Shown here: piece by piece, positions 9,807-19,899 of the stretch
Layout of the letters: each line of letters starts with the position of its first letter
Numbering within the stretch: the first letter of the stretch is position 1
Origin: Flavobacterium marginilacus
GTDB lineage: Bacteria; Bacteroidota; Bacteroidia; Flavobacteriales; Flavobacteriaceae
Direction of reading: 5' to 3'
Length of the DNA: 64,000 nt
NCBI RefSeq assembly: GCF_026870155.1
Contig: NZ_CP113975.1
Span: 5,022,001-5,086,000 of the forward strand
Translations under genes and position numbers: made by a program
The notes under the pieces: generated by a model
Databases searched by the model: none
The model's input: the letters and a program-made list of their open reading frames with translations, nothing else
What the model was told of the DNA's origin: nothing

Positions 9807-12644
9807 TTAAGGGTTAATAGTTAATGAAGCAAACCATTGCTGGCCTATTGCTCCTGAACCGATTACTTGAATATAATCTTTTCCTCCAATATTAGTCCCT
9901 CCTACCTTAAACAATAATTTATACTGCGGAAGAGCATAATTAACTTGCGCATCAAATACTGTTGCAGATTCGATCATACCGTCTCCAAAAGAAGATTGCC
10001 ATAAATACTCAGAATTCCATCTAACATTCGTATTAAAACCAAAATTTTTAAACAATCTGGTATTTCCCAAAGATGCTTTTACTCTATGTTTTGGAGTATT
10101 AAAACCCGTAACAAATCCAGGATCTTGAGATTGATCGAAATCCAATTGAGAATAATTATAATTTGCTCCTAATTCAAAATTTTTATAGACTTTTTTAGAC
10201 AAACCAATACCAAAACCTAACGAAGCTACATCGGCAGAAGTATTACTGTATACTTGATAAATTCTTCTGTCGCTTCTTACTAAAGCATAAACCGGACTCA
10301 ATGGATCTGACAAATTAATTGCTGAGTTAACATCCCCATAATAAACACCTGCAACTCTTGAAGTATTTAAAAAGTGATTGTATTGATTATAATATCCATT
10401 AATATCTACTGAAAAGTCATTATTGATTATAGTTCTATATCCTAATTCGAAAGCTTTTACTTCCTCAGGACGAACCAAATTAATATTTGCAGCTTTCAAC
10501 TTTGCAGCTGCAGCGGCAAGATTAGAAGGATTATCTGCCAATGCTTTTCCAAAATCCTGAACTGAAACTAATGTGTATGAATTATCGTAAGCATTATTAC
10601 CATTCATCCCCACTGTTGCAACCGCTCCCGCTGACTGGCCCGCTGCACTTACATTCAATGTTTCTGAAAAACGAACTAGGTTTTCTGGAGCAGAGCCAAT
10701 TAAAGCAAATGGCCCTAAATCAAGCCCGATATACTGATCTTGTGTAGTCGGGTTTCTAAAGCCTGTTTGATATGAAGCTCTAAAATTATGAGTTTTTTGA
10801 GCTCCAGCAGAATACACTAAAGAAACTCTTGGAGATATATTTCCATCAAAATTTTGACTCTTATCATAACGGATAGATGCAACTATTTTTAAACGTTCTT
10901 CCATAAGCAATTTTGACGCTTGGGTATAAACCCCAAATTCATTGTAGCGGATTGGGCCATCATAATCTGTAAAAATAGAGCCACCAGAATTCATTTCATA
11001 TTGACGAGCTGATCCGCCAATTTGAAATTCAGCAAATTTGATTAAGTCTTTGAAATTATAATTAACATCAGAATGGTATATTTTAGACTGATCCGTAAAT
11101 TTAGCCCCTTGAGTTAAATCAGGGTTGCTTTTTACACTATTTAATGCAGAAACAAACTCAGGGCTTCCCGGTTCAAAACGAGCTCCCCTTGGTGCTGATG
11201 GATTATTTGGATCCGTATTTGGCACTAAATTCAAACCTGGCGAAACATTCGTGTCGGCAAAAGTTCGAGCATAATTTGCAGCCTGATTCGCATTAAGTCC
11301 CAACACAGCAGACGATAATTGAAATGAGGTCGCATAATCAGTAAACCAGTTAGTATCCGATTTAGCCAATCTTTGAACATTCCAGCCTGCAAAACGCATA
11401 TCATAAGAATTTCCAGCGTCTTCAGAAGACTGATATGCCCTTGCAAAAAAGTTTTTCCCTTTCACTTCAATTCTAGTCTGACTCATAAAAAAATCATTCA
11501 AAGCATATCTATTTGCCCCTTGATAAATAGTATTCCCAAGACCTAATTTATATTGGAGTATAATCTCAGTATCATTTGCCCATGGCTTAAAATGCATAGA
11601 AAAATCTGCCTTTACACTATTTACTTTATTATCATTTAAGTCTTTTTCACGATATCCTGTTCTGCTTACCTGCCCAACATTAGTAATAAAAGTAGTCACT
11701 TCATCTCCATAAATATTCAAACCATCATAATTTTGATTTCCATCATGGCCGATAGAACCTCCAGTCACACTTCTTCTGTCATCAGCTATCCATTCAGTAG
11801 CTTTCATATAATTAAAATTAGCCTTAATTGCAAAATGCTTGGTAAAAGCAGTTGCTGCTCTAATTCCCATATCAAAATAATCATTGGTACCCGCAGCATC
11901 CTGAGAAGTCTGTCCATACTTTACATAAGAGCTGATTCCTTGATGAATAAACGGACTTTTACTATTCATGAATAAGATTCCATTAAATGCATTGGCTCCA
12001 TACAAAGCAGAAGAAGCACCTGGCAAAAGCTCAACACTCGCCACATCAATATCGGAAAGACCAATTAAGTTACCCAAAACAAAATTTAACGCAGGTGATG
12101 AATTGTCCATACCGTCAACTAACTGCATAAAACGGGTATTCCCTACCGCAGCAAAACCTCTTGTGTTTACAGTTTTAAAAGAAATACTGCTGGTGTTGAA
12201 CTGTACTTCTTTTAAATTCTCTAAACCATCGTAGAAGGTTGGAGCAGTAGTGCTTTTTACCTGCTGAATCCCCATTCTTTCAATAGTCACTGGCGACTGA
12301 AGCACTCTTTCCGGCGCTCTCGAAGCGGAAACAACAATCTCGTTTAATTTTGTTTCTTCTGAATTTAATTTCACAACGACTTTTTGACTTAATGATTCCG
12401 CTGTAACATTGGAAGAGGTGTATCCAACAGCGTTAATTTCAAGAGAAAAAGGAGGCGTTTGTTTAGTAGTTAAAACAAAAGAGCCATCATAATCCGAAAC
12501 CGCCGCTTCCTTTGTTCCTGCCAAATTAATGCTGGCACCCGCTATCGGCTGATTTTTTTCATCCGTAACAACTCCTTTGATTGAATTTTGTGCAAAAGAT
12601 ATACTGCAAAAGAATAGTGTTAAAAAAAGTAAATACAATCTCAT
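9807..12644 (-). CDS. TonB-dependent outer membrane receptor
   Basis: The 945-residue protein has a signal peptide (cleavage after ...CSISFAQ, about residue 19). A carboxypeptidase-regulatory-like beta-sandwich follows at about 20-105 (IKGVVTDEKNQPIAGASINL). Next is a plug domain beginning LNEIVVSASRAPERV near 110 and including DGLENLKEVQFNTSS and LLPGASSALYGANAFNGIL. The remainder is a 22-stranded type barrel ending in FASLTINP. It should import a substrate across the outer membrane with TonB-ExbBD energy. The sequence is of the classical receptor type and not SusC, as there is no VVVVGYG motif and no SusD partner. It probably forms an operon with the SGNH lipoprotein. The ligand cannot be told. 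Confidence 0.94.
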   Translation of the reverse strand: MRLYLLFLTLFFCSISFAQNSIKGVVTDEKNQPIAGASINLAGTKEAAVSDYDGSFVLTTKQTPPFSLEINAVGYTSSNVTAESLSQKVVVKLNSEETKLNEIVVSASRAPERVLQSPVTIERMGIQQVKSTTAPTFYDGLENLKEVQFNTSSISFKTVNTRGFAAVGNTRFMQLVDGMDNSSPALNFVLGNLIGLSDIDVASVELLPGASSALYGANAFNGILFMNSKSPFIHQGISSYVKYGQTSQDAAGTNDYFDMGIRAATAFTKHFAIKANFNYMKATEWIADDRRSVTGGSIGHDGNQNYDGLNIYGDEVTTFITNVGQVSRTGYREKDLNDNKVNSVKADFSMHFKPWANDTEIILQYKLGLGNTIYQGANRYALNDFFMSQTRIEVKGKNFFARAYQSSEDAGNSYDMRFAGWNVQRLAKSDTNWFTDYATSFQLSSAVLGLNANQAANYARTFADTNVSPGLNLVPNTDPNNPSAPRGARFEPGSPEFVSALNSVKSNPDLTQGAKFTDQSKIYHSDVNYNFKDLIKFAEFQIGGSARQYEMNSGGSIFTDYDGPIRYNEFGVYTQASKLLMEERLKIVASIRYDKSQNFDGNISPRVSLVYSAGAQKTHNFRASYQTGFRNPTTQDQYIGLDLGPFALIGSAPENLVRFSETLNVSAAGQSAGAVATVGMNGNNAYDNSYTLVSVQDFGKALADNPSNLAAAAAKLKAANINLVRPEEVKAFELGYRTIINNDFSVDINGYYNQYNHFLNTSRVAGVYYGDVNSAINLSDPLSPVYALVRSDRRIYQVYSNTSADVASLGFGIGLSKKVYKNFELGANYNYSQLDFDQSQDPGFVTGFNTPKHRVKASLGNTRLFKNFGFNTNVRWNSEYLWQSSFGDGMIESATVFDAQVNYALPQYKLLFKVGGTNIGGKDYIQVIGSGAIGQQWFASLTINP

Positions 12645-12894
12645 TTGGCTAATTTTTTTTGGTTAATGAAGCCAAATTACGCATATTTTTTAATTATCAA
12701 TAAAATAAATAAAAAAATTTATTGTTATTTTCATAAAAATACCAATATTAATAACAATATGATATTTTAATAAATTGCATAATTAATAATAAAATAATAA
12801 ATTATTCATGATAAATATTATGCATACATAGTAATTTAGCAATTTCTTTAAATTTATCATAAAAATTACAACGTTTTCGTAAAAAGTATAGGAC

Positions 12895-12922
12895 AAAAAA
12901 AAGCGAGAAATAATTCTCGCTT
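12895..12922 (-). terminator. Terminator of the glgA-like / DUF4270 / glmS operon
   Basis: A nine-base-pair stem, AAGCGAGAA paired with TTCTCGCTT around four bases, is followed on the minus strand by eight or more T residues. It sits 22 bp beyond the glmS stop. Confidence 0.88.
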
Positions 12923-12944
12923 TTAAAAAATTTTATTTAACTGT

Positions 12945-14792
12945 TTATTCAACTGTAACAGATTTAGCTAAATTTCTCGGCTGATCCACGTTACATCCTC
13001 TCATGACAGCAATATGATACGATAAAAGCTGTAACGGTATAGTTGTTATAAGCGGCGACAATGCGTCAGATGTTTCAGGAATTTCGATAACATAGTCTGC
13101 TAATTCACGAACTTGTTTATCTCCCTTGGTTACAACCGCTATAATCTTACCGCTTCTTGATTTAATCTCCTGAATATTACTCACAATTTTATCATAGTGA
13201 CCTTGTTTTGGAGCAATAACAATTACTGGCATTAATTCATCAATCAATGCAATAGGACCATGCTTCATTTCTGCAGCAGGATAACCTTCAGCATGTATAT
13301 ATGAAATCTCTTTAAGTTTTAAAGCTCCTTCAAGTGCAACCGGAAAATTATAACCACGACCAAGGTATAAACAATTTGGAGCGTCTTTGAAAACAGCGGC
13401 AATTTCTGTTGCTTTAGCATTAGTTTCCAAAGCTTCCTTCACTTTTTCAGGGATAATTTCCAATTCCTGAAGATAGGTATGAAAATCAGACTGTGTCAAA
13501 GTTCCTTTAGCTTTAGCCAAACGCAGAGCAAGCATCGTTAAAACTGTGATTTGAGTAGTAAATGCTTTTGTTGAAGCGACACCAATTTCTGGCCCAGCGT
13601 GAGTATAAGCACCCGCATGAGATTCTCTGGAAATAGAAGAACCCACCACATTACATACTCCAAATACAAACGCGCCGTGATCTTTTGCTAATTTTATCGC
13701 TGCCATTGTATCTGCAGTTTCACCTGATTGTGAAATTGCAATTACAACATCCTTACTGCTTATAATTGGATTTCTATATCTGAATTCTGATGCATATTCA
13801 ACTTCGACAGAGATTCTTGCAAACTCTTCTATAATATATTCGGCAACCAAACCAGCATGCCAAGAAGTACCGCATGCAACGATTATAATTCTGTCTGCAT
13901 TCAAAAATTTCTCAACATTATCTTCTATACCTGCAAGCTGAATTATACCCTCGTTAGCATGTAATCTGCCTCGGTAAGTATCTTTAATTACACTAGGCTG
14001 CTCATAGATTTCCTTTAGCATGAAATGGTCGTAACCACCTTTTTCAATCTGCTCCAAATTCATTTGAAGCTCCTGAATATAAGGATCAACAATAGAATCA
14101 TCCTTAATTTTACGAACCTTCATTGGTCTATGTAATCTGATATTAGCCATTTCACCATCCTCAAGATACACGGCATTCGAAGTGTATTCAATAAATGGAG
14201 AAGCATCAGAAGCAACAAAATATTCACCTTCACCAATTCCAATTGCTAACGGACTTCCAAGTCTGGCAGCAACTATCTCATTTGGATTTTTTTTATCAAA
14301 AACTGCAATAGCATAAGCCCCTACTACTTGGTTTAATGCTACCTGAACAGCTTTTCCTAATTTTAATTTTTCGTTTTTCTGAACTTCTTCAATAAGATTA
14401 ATTAAAACCTCAGAATCCGTATCAGAAGTAAAAGAATAACCTCTTTTTATCAGCTCTACTTTCAAAGGAGCATAATTCTCGATAATACCATTATGAATTA
14501 TCACTAAATCGCCAGAATTAGACACATGAGGATGCGAATTTACATCATTTGGAACCCCATGAGTTGCCCAGCGCGTATGACCAATTCCTATCGATCCAGT
14601 TGTAGTAATTTCTTTTTTTACTTTTTCCTCAAGATCAGAAACTTTACCTTTCGTTTTTGACAACTTTACCGACTCACCATCGTAAAGCATTACCCCAGCA
14701 CTATCATACCCACGGTATTCTAATCTCTTAAGACCTTTTATTACAATAGGATAAGCTTCTCTATAACCGATATACCCAACAATTCCGCACAT
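12945..14792 (-). CDS. glmS: Glutamine--fructose-6-phosphate aminotransferase (isomerizing)
   Basis: It makes glucosamine-6-phosphate from fructose-6-phosphate and glutamine, the first step towards UDP-GlcNAc for peptidoglycan and lipid A. The 615-residue protein starts MCGIVGYIGYREA; Cys2 becomes the N-terminal nucleophile of the glutaminase domain. GHTRWATHG and HNGIIENY follow at about 72-104. Two SIS sugar-isomerase domains start near CGTSWHAG (about 310) and LGRGYNFPVALEGALKLKE (about 480). The C-terminus is the usual AKSVTVE. It is last in a three-gene minus-strand operon. No glmS ribozyme-like leader is evident because only 8 bp separate it from the upstream gene. Confidence 0.97.
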   Translation of the reverse strand: MCGIVGYIGYREAYPIVIKGLKRLEYRGYDSAGVMLYDGESVKLSKTKGKVSDLEEKVKKEITTTGSIGIGHTRWATHGVPNDVNSHPHVSNSGDLVIIHNGIIENYAPLKVELIKRGYSFTSDTDSEVLINLIEEVQKNEKLKLGKAVQVALNQVVGAYAIAVFDKKNPNEIVAARLGSPLAIGIGEGEYFVASDASPFIEYTSNAVYLEDGEMANIRLHRPMKVRKIKDDSIVDPYIQELQMNLEQIEKGGYDHFMLKEIYEQPSVIKDTYRGRLHANEGIIQLAGIEDNVEKFLNADRIIIVACGTSWHAGLVAEYIIEEFARISVEVEYASEFRYRNPIISSKDVVIAISQSGETADTMAAIKLAKDHGAFVFGVCNVVGSSISRESHAGAYTHAGPEIGVASTKAFTTQITVLTMLALRLAKAKGTLTQSDFHTYLQELEIIPEKVKEALETNAKATEIAAVFKDAPNCLYLGRGYNFPVALEGALKLKEISYIHAEGYPAAEMKHGPIALIDELMPVIVIAPKQGHYDKIVSNIQEIKSRSGKIIAVVTKGDKQVRELADYVIEIPETSDALSPLITTIPLQLLSYHIAVMRGCNVDQPRNLAKSVTVE

Positions 14793-14800
14793 AGTTTTTC

Positions 14801-16414
14801 TTAATTAGTTTTAGTATAATAGATTTCAAACTTTACACGTTTGCTATAATTTTCATTATTACTTGGAATATTATTTCCAAAAACAATAGTCCCCAATGGA
14901 TTCATTACAGATGCCATAGGAACTTTCGACGGAAACTTTGTTTTATCTCTTACCGTGTAGAAATTAGATTTATTGATGTTTTCTGTAACAACTAATCCTA
15001 AATCTATATTCGTTGAATCTCGTTTCACAAGATTTCTAACATGCTCAGTTATCCTAAATTTATAAGTATATCCTCCTCCATTAGCAGCTGTCTCTTTAGT
15101 GATAATTCCACCGAAAACAAACCTATCATTTTTGTGATTTGAAGAAGTTGTTAAATCACTGTAATCAGCCAAAACTTTATTGTTTTTAAAATCATACAAA
15201 TAAATTCGTTGAGGAACTTCGCTTTTCCCCATAGCAGCTGTATTCAAGTGAAAAGTTAAATTTGCCTGATTAATAAGAGATTTATTTCTTCTCAAATCAT
15301 CCAGCTGATCCGAAACACCATTTGGACCATCGCTCAATTCTTTCCCATGATTATCAGCTGGGTTAAACAATTTCAAAACAGATAATGAACCTTCACCTCC
15401 TTTCAAATATAAATTTGAATCGCCTTGAACTTTATTAATATTTGCTGGATTTGTAGCAGAAACATAATCGGCATTAGCATTACTTTGATTCAACAAACTA
15501 ACTGTATTTCCAGTCAAATTCAACACAAATGTTTTTTCAGTTTCAACCGCACTTACAGTCTCTGTATAAGTAATCGTTATCTTTCCTCCTTTAAAATTAA
15601 TCATTGCCAACTCACCTGAATCAGCTTCAATATTAAAAAACAAACCTCTAAAATAATTTACAAACACATTATTATCAACCAAAGAGCCTGCTGGTGCATT
15701 CAATATTTTAGCTGTAAAAAAAGCTTTATTCAAATTCAGCTGCATTGCCGGAGGAGTCCAAGTTGTTACATCTTTGCCATCTGTAGTGGTTTTCACAGGG
15801 TGTTGAGAAGGATCAAAAAAGAATGCAGAATTCTGAGTAGTGTCTGAATCATCGTTTAAAGCATTCCCAATTATATTTTGAGTAAAATCTGAATATTGGT
15901 CGTTATAATATTTTTGAGGTTGTGTCAATTGATCCACCGGATCCAAATTTCTCAAAAAATAACCAGACTCATGAACACTGAGCTTCATTTTGGCCTTAGC
16001 AGACCCATAAATAGAATCTAAAACATACACCGTTTTTCCTTCACTGTCAACTGTTGCGTCAGGATCTTTATGACTGAAATAAGGAATAGACAAAACAACA
16101 CTTTTTATTTTTGCAGTCGTTAAATCAAAAGTTGGGTTTACTGAAGCCATTGTAAGCTGTGTCACAAAAGTTGCAGTAGTGGTACCAAAAGAAGGGTTAT
16201 CATATACACCCAAAGCATTAATATCCAAATTATTAGATTGAATAGGTTCTATTTTTTGATTATATGCAACAACCGGAAATTCTTCCTTAACAATATTAAA
16301 AGAATTGTCACCTACAATATCTTCACCAACAACACTAAATTCTTTATCACAGGAGTTAAAAAGAACAATAAAAAAAATAAAAGGAATTGTTTTAAAAACA
16401 GAATTTTTAAGCAT
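14801..16414 (-). CDS. DUF4270 family lipoprotein
   Basis: The 537-residue secreted protein has a lipobox (FIVLFNSC, lipidated Cys22) followed by DKEFSVVGEDIVG. The pattern IVGDNSFNIV near residues 33-43 and the repeated beta-rich segments are what I associate with DUF4270, a family restricted to Bacteroidota, of unknown function. It lies between a glycogen-synthase-like gene (upstream, 21 bp) and glmS (8 bp downstream). In my recollection this trio is conserved in Flavobacteriia. A role in cell-surface polysaccharide biology is inferred from those neighbours only. Confidence 0.8.
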   Translation of the reverse strand: MLKNSVFKTIPFIFFIVLFNSCDKEFSVVGEDIVGDNSFNIVKEEFPVVAYNQKIEPIQSNNLDINALGVYDNPSFGTTTATFVTQLTMASVNPTFDLTTAKIKSVVLSIPYFSHKDPDATVDSEGKTVYVLDSIYGSAKAKMKLSVHESGYFLRNLDPVDQLTQPQKYYNDQYSDFTQNIIGNALNDDSDTTQNSAFFFDPSQHPVKTTTDGKDVTTWTPPAMQLNLNKAFFTAKILNAPAGSLVDNNVFVNYFRGLFFNIEADSGELAMINFKGGKITITYTETVSAVETEKTFVLNLTGNTVSLLNQSNANADYVSATNPANINKVQGDSNLYLKGGEGSLSVLKLFNPADNHGKELSDGPNGVSDQLDDLRRNKSLINQANLTFHLNTAAMGKSEVPQRIYLYDFKNNKVLADYSDLTTSSNHKNDRFVFGGIITKETAANGGGYTYKFRITEHVRNLVKRDSTNIDLGLVVTENINKSNFYTVRDKTKFPSKVPMASVMNPLGTIVFGNNIPSNNENYSKRVKFEIYYTKTN

Positions 16415-16435
16415 ATTTATTCGTAAAAGATTGAT

Positions 16436-17242
16436 TTATAACAACATATTTTGATAGAACTCAGTATAAGCTACTGCAAATTCGTCCTTAAATTTCAAAG
16501 GTAAAAAAGGTTTACTTGAAGATTCTATAAATTTTGTTAAACTTGGGGAGAGTCCGTCTGAGGCAATGATAACAGCATCTGAATTACGAACTGTAGTTTT
16601 CATAATATTTTCGTAGTTAGGCACTTCTAACTCAGCAATAGCTTCATCAGGAATACCGTCAAAACGAACTTTATTAATCATTTCAGCATCTAATGTTCCA
16701 TCAAAAGACTGACTATATACAGAGGTAACTATTTTAGTATCAGAAAAAAGAGCTTCATTTTTATAAAAATGCTTCATATAAACTGGAAGCATAGCCGCCA
16801 TCCAGCCATGAACATGTATAATATCTGGAACCCAATTTAATTTTTTGACAGTTTCAACAACACCTTTAGCAAAAAAAATTGCACGCTCATCATTATCAGG
16901 ATACATTACCCCTTCTTCATCTGCAAATGTTGCTTTTCTCTTAAAATACTCTTCGTTATCAATAAAATAAACCTGAATTCTCTCTTTTGGTATTGAAGCT
17001 ACTTTTATAATAAGAGGCATATCCAAATCATTCACCACCAAATTCATCCCGGAAAGCCTGATCACTTCATGTAATTGGTGTCTTCTCTCGTTAATATTTC
17101 CATACCTTGGCATAAAAATTCTAATTTGCCCTCCTTGATCATTAATCATTTTTGGTACGTCGTAAGACATTAATGAAACCTCATTTTCAGCGAGATAAGG
17201 CACAACTTCAGATGATACATATAATATCCTCTTATCTTTCAT
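16436..17242 (-). CDS. Glycogen/starch synthase N-terminal-domain protein
   Basis: The 268-residue protein matches the N-terminal Rossmann half of GT5 glycogen/starch synthases: ILYVSSEVVPYLAENEVSLMSYDVPKMI at the start, MPRYGNINERRHQLHEV at 55-71 and PDIIHVHGWMAAMLPVYMKHFY at about 139-160. A full GlgA has about 480 residues; the C-terminal GT1 domain that carries most ADP-glucose contacts is absent, and the reading frame ends cleanly before the next gene. The KTGGL donor motif is replaced by LAENEVSL. Either the protein works with a partner or it is not a glycosyltransferase. It heads the operon with DUF4270 and glmS and is divergent from panC. Confidence 0.85.
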   Translation of the reverse strand: MKDKRILYVSSEVVPYLAENEVSLMSYDVPKMINDQGGQIRIFMPRYGNINERRHQLHEVIRLSGMNLVVNDLDMPLIIKVASIPKERIQVYFIDNEEYFKRKATFADEEGVMYPDNDERAIFFAKGVVETVKKLNWVPDIIHVHGWMAAMLPVYMKHFYKNEALFSDTKIVTSVYSQSFDGTLDAEMINKVRFDGIPDEAIAELEVPNYENIMKTTVRNSDAVIIASDGLSPSLTKFIESSSKPFLPLKFKDEFAVAYTEFYQNMLL

Positions 17243-17318
17243 AATATAAATTGATTAATTATTGGCAATAAAAACCATGCAAAATTACAAAAATTTATGC
17301 AGTTATGGACTAAAATAT

Positions 17319-17326
17319 TAAGTTTG
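17319..17326 (+). promoter_or_regulatory. Putative -7 box of the panC operon
   Basis: TAAGTTTG fits the Bacteroidota TAnnTTTG consensus, 23 bp before the panC ATG in the divergent intergenic region. I saw no good TTG at the ideal upstream spacing. Confidence 0.45.
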
Positions 17327-17349
17327 CATCTAATTTAAACAAAACAGCC

Positions 17350-18198
17350 ATGCAGATTTTCGATGGAAAAACAGCTTTAATGGATTATTTACGTTCAGTA
17401 AAGACTACAGATTCTTCAATTGGATTTGTTCCAACAATGGGTGCTCTGCATAAAGGACATCAGTCGTTAATGAAGCAGTCTGTTCAGGAAAATGATATAA
17501 CGGTTGTAAGTATTTTTGTAAATCCAACACAATTTAACAATCCTGAAGATTTAGAAAAATACCCTCGTACTTTAGACGAAGATATTATCAAAATTTCTCA
17601 AATAAATCCAGATATTATTGTTTTTGCTCCAACAGTCGATGACATATATGAAGGAAAAACGTTATCACAATCTTTTGATTTTGAAGGTTTGGAAAACAAA
17701 ATGGAAGGAAAATTCAGACCAGGTCATTTTGACGGGGTTGGAACTATTGTAAAACTTCTTTTCGAAATTGTACAGCCCGCAAGAGCCTATTTTGGGGAAA
17801 AAGACTTTCAGCAGGTACAGATTGTCAAAAAAATGGTAGAGAAAAACCATTTACCCGTAACAATTATTGTTTGCCCCATTTTAAGAGAAACCAACAACTT
17901 AGCTATGAGTTCTCGAAATGAACGCTTAACTTTGCAGCAAAGAAATGATGCAGCCATCATTTACAAAACACTAAAAGAAGCCAAAAATAAATTTACAAAT
18001 ACCAGTGCTCAAAAAACAGCACAATGGGTTAAAAATGAGTTCGACAAACATAGACAATTCACTTTAGAATACTTTGAAATTGCAGATGAAGATACTCTTT
18101 CTACCTGCATCCGAAAAAATAAAAACAAAAAATACAGAGCGTTTATTGCTGTGTTTATCAACAATGTCCGCTTAATAGACACTATTTCTTTAAATTAA
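17350..18198 (+). CDS. panC: Pantoate--beta-alanine ligase
   Basis: It condenses pantoate with beta-alanine using ATP to make pantothenate, the coenzyme A precursor. The 282-residue length is standard. PTMGALHKGHQSL at 28-40 holds the HxGH-type ATP site, KYPRTLDED and GKFRPGHFDGVGTIV bind pantoate, YFGEKDFQQ is the conserved central motif, and MSSRNERL corresponds to the KMSKS-like loop. panD begins 6 bp after its stop, so both genes that feed pantothenate synthesis are co-transcribed. panB is not in the window. Confidence 0.97.
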   Translation: MQIFDGKTALMDYLRSVKTTDSSIGFVPTMGALHKGHQSLMKQSVQENDITVVSIFVNPTQFNNPEDLEKYPRTLDEDIIKISQINPDIIVFAPTVDDIYEGKTLSQSFDFEGLENKMEGKFRPGHFDGVGTIVKLLFEIVQPARAYFGEKDFQQVQIVKKMVEKNHLPVTIIVCPILRETNNLAMSSRNERLTLQQRNDAAIIYKTLKEAKNKFTNTSAQKTAQWVKNEFDKHRQFTLEYFEIADEDTLSTCIRKNKNKKYRAFIAVFINNVRLIDTISLN

Positions 18199-18204
18199 AA
18201 TACC

Positions 18205-18555
18205 ATGCATATTCAAGTTGTTAAATCAAAAATTCACCGAGTAAAAGTTACAGGAGCCGACTTAAATTACATCGGAAGTATAACTATAGATGAAGCATTA
18301 TTAGAAGCATCCAACATAATAGAAGGAGAAAAGGTATCGATAGTAAACATTAATAACGGAGAACGTTTTGATACCTATGCGATAGTTGGAGAAAAAAATT
18401 CCGGAACAATCACATTAAACGGTCCTGCCGCAAGAAAAGTTCAAAAAGACGACATCATTATCATCATTTCTTATGCTACATTAGATTTTGAAGAAGCAAA
18501 AACATTTAAGCCATGGATCGTTTTTCCTAATGAAAATGACAACTCCTTAACATAA
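18205..18555 (+). CDS. panD: Aspartate 1-decarboxylase precursor
   Basis: This pyruvoyl-dependent enzyme makes beta-alanine from aspartate, the co-substrate of PanC. The 116-residue proenzyme self-cleaves between Gly24 and Ser25 in NYIGSITID, where Ser25 becomes the pyruvoyl group. The GERFDTYAI motif (about 52-60) and [20 protein letters not shown] with GxAAR (72-76) complete the active site. It directly follows panC. Confidence 0.97.
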   Translation: MHIQVVKSKIHRVKVTGADLNYIGSITIDEALLEASNIIEGEKVSIVNINNGERFDTYAIVGEKNSGTITLNGPAARKVQKDDIIIIISYATLDFEEAKTFKPWIVFPNENDNSLT

Positions 18556-18640
18556 CAGTTTGTCAGTTTCGTCTTTCACGGTATCCTAATAATTGTTTAT
18601 ATTGCGACACTATTTCTTATAGATAACCAATCCCCAACAT

Positions 18641-19897
18641 ATGAAACATCTATTATTAGCATTCCTAGCCTTTTTTTCATTTTCCTGTTTGGCACAAATA
18701 AAAACAATCAGTTTTAACTCAGAAAAACTCAAAGAAAAAAGGGATCTTTTTGTGTCATTGCCCGCTTCTTATGAAAAAAACAAAACCAAACAATATCCTT
18801 TATTAGTTTTATTGGATGGCGATTATTTATTAAATCCTTTCACTGGTGCGTTAATTTACGGTTCTTATTGGGATGATTTACCAGAAGTAATAATTGTTGG
18901 TATAGCTCAAAACAAAAATGATCAAAGAAACACAGATTGCGGAGTTGATCCAGTAACAGGAATGCCTGACGGAAAAAGTGTAGATTTCTTTGATTTTATT
19001 TCACTAGAACTTATTCCTATGATTCAAAAGGAATACAGAGTAACAAATTTCAAGATTATAGCCGGGCATGACACCACCGCCTCTTTTTTAAATTTCTTTT
19101 TATACAAAGACAGACCACTATTTGATGCTTATATTTCATTAAGCCCGGAATTTCCAGTAAATATGGAGCAAACGATGCCAGATTTACTTGCAAATTCCAA
19201 AACACCTCTTTTCTATTATTTATCCACAGCCGATGGAGATGAGAAAAAAATGAGAGAAAGAATCCTAAATCTTGACACAAGTCTAAAAACAATTAAAAAC
19301 CCTGATTTAAATTATAAATTCGAAGATTTTAAGGAAGCCTCCCATTATTCACTTGTGCTGCATTCGATTCCTTCTGCTTTATATCAAATTTTCTCAGTGG
19401 CAGAGCCAATATCTGTACTGGAATACAAGACTAAAATAGTCACTTTAAAAGAAGGTTATGTAGAATATCTGAAAAAAAAATACGATATAATTGAAAATTC
19501 TTTTGGAATAAAAAATCCAATCAGAATTTCCGATTTCAAAGCCATAGAAGCAGCCATCCTAGAAAATAAAGATTACAATGAGCTGGATGCCTTGGCAATT
19601 CTTGCAGATAAAAATTACCCAAAAAGCATGCTTGGAGATTACGAATTAGCAATCATGTTCGAAAAAAAACAAGATAATCCAAGGGCTGTACGTTATTATA
19701 TGTCAGGATTCAACAAAGAAGAAATTGCTGATCTAACCAAAGATATGATGTTTGCAAAAGCTGAAGAGCTGAAAAAAACCTTTGCAAAAAAACCAAAAAT
19801 AAAAGGAAAAGTTGGTCAGGATACTGAAGCAAAACAAGAAGTAATTGAAGAAACTCCTACAGCTGACGCACCAGTAACAGAAGAAAAAAAGCAATAA
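18641..19897 (+). CDS. Secreted esterase-D-like alpha/beta hydrolase with altered nucleophile elbow
   Basis: The 418-residue protein has a signal peptide (cleavage after FSCLAQ, about residue 19) and then an esterase-D type alpha/beta-hydrolase domain: YPLLVLLDGDYLLNPF, PEVIIVGIAQNKNDQRNTDCG and a C-terminal ASHYSLVLHSIP with the candidate catalytic His. The nucleophile elbow, usually GHSxGG, reads IIAGHDTTASF at about 146-156, so the serine is replaced by aspartate. After about residue 290 there is a helical tail ending in a Glu/Lys-rich low-complexity stretch. radA starts 2 bp after its stop, so the genes are linked. Activity as an esterase is doubtful. Confidence 0.8.
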   Translation: MKHLLLAFLAFFSFSCLAQIKTISFNSEKLKEKRDLFVSLPASYEKNKTKQYPLLVLLDGDYLLNPFTGALIYGSYWDDLPEVIIVGIAQNKNDQRNTDCGVDPVTGMPDGKSVDFFDFISLELIPMIQKEYRVTNFKIIAGHDTTASFLNFFLYKDRPLFDAYISLSPEFPVNMEQTMPDLLANSKTPLFYYLSTADGDEKKMRERILNLDTSLKTIKNPDLNYKFEDFKEASHYSLVLHSIPSALYQIFSVAEPISVLEYKTKIVTLKEGYVEYLKKKYDIIENSFGIKNPIRISDFKAIEAAILENKDYNELDALAILADKNYPKSMLGDYELAIMFEKKQDNPRAVRYYMSGFNKEEIADLTKDMMFAKAEELKKTFAKKPKIKGKVGQDTEAKQEVIEETPTADAPVTEEKKQ

Positions 19898-19899
19898 TA

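Noticed and set aside
12645..12944. Small gene in the AT-rich gap upstream of the TonB receptor
   Set aside because: The region is extremely A/T-rich with no credible start or frame; only the glmS terminator is supported.
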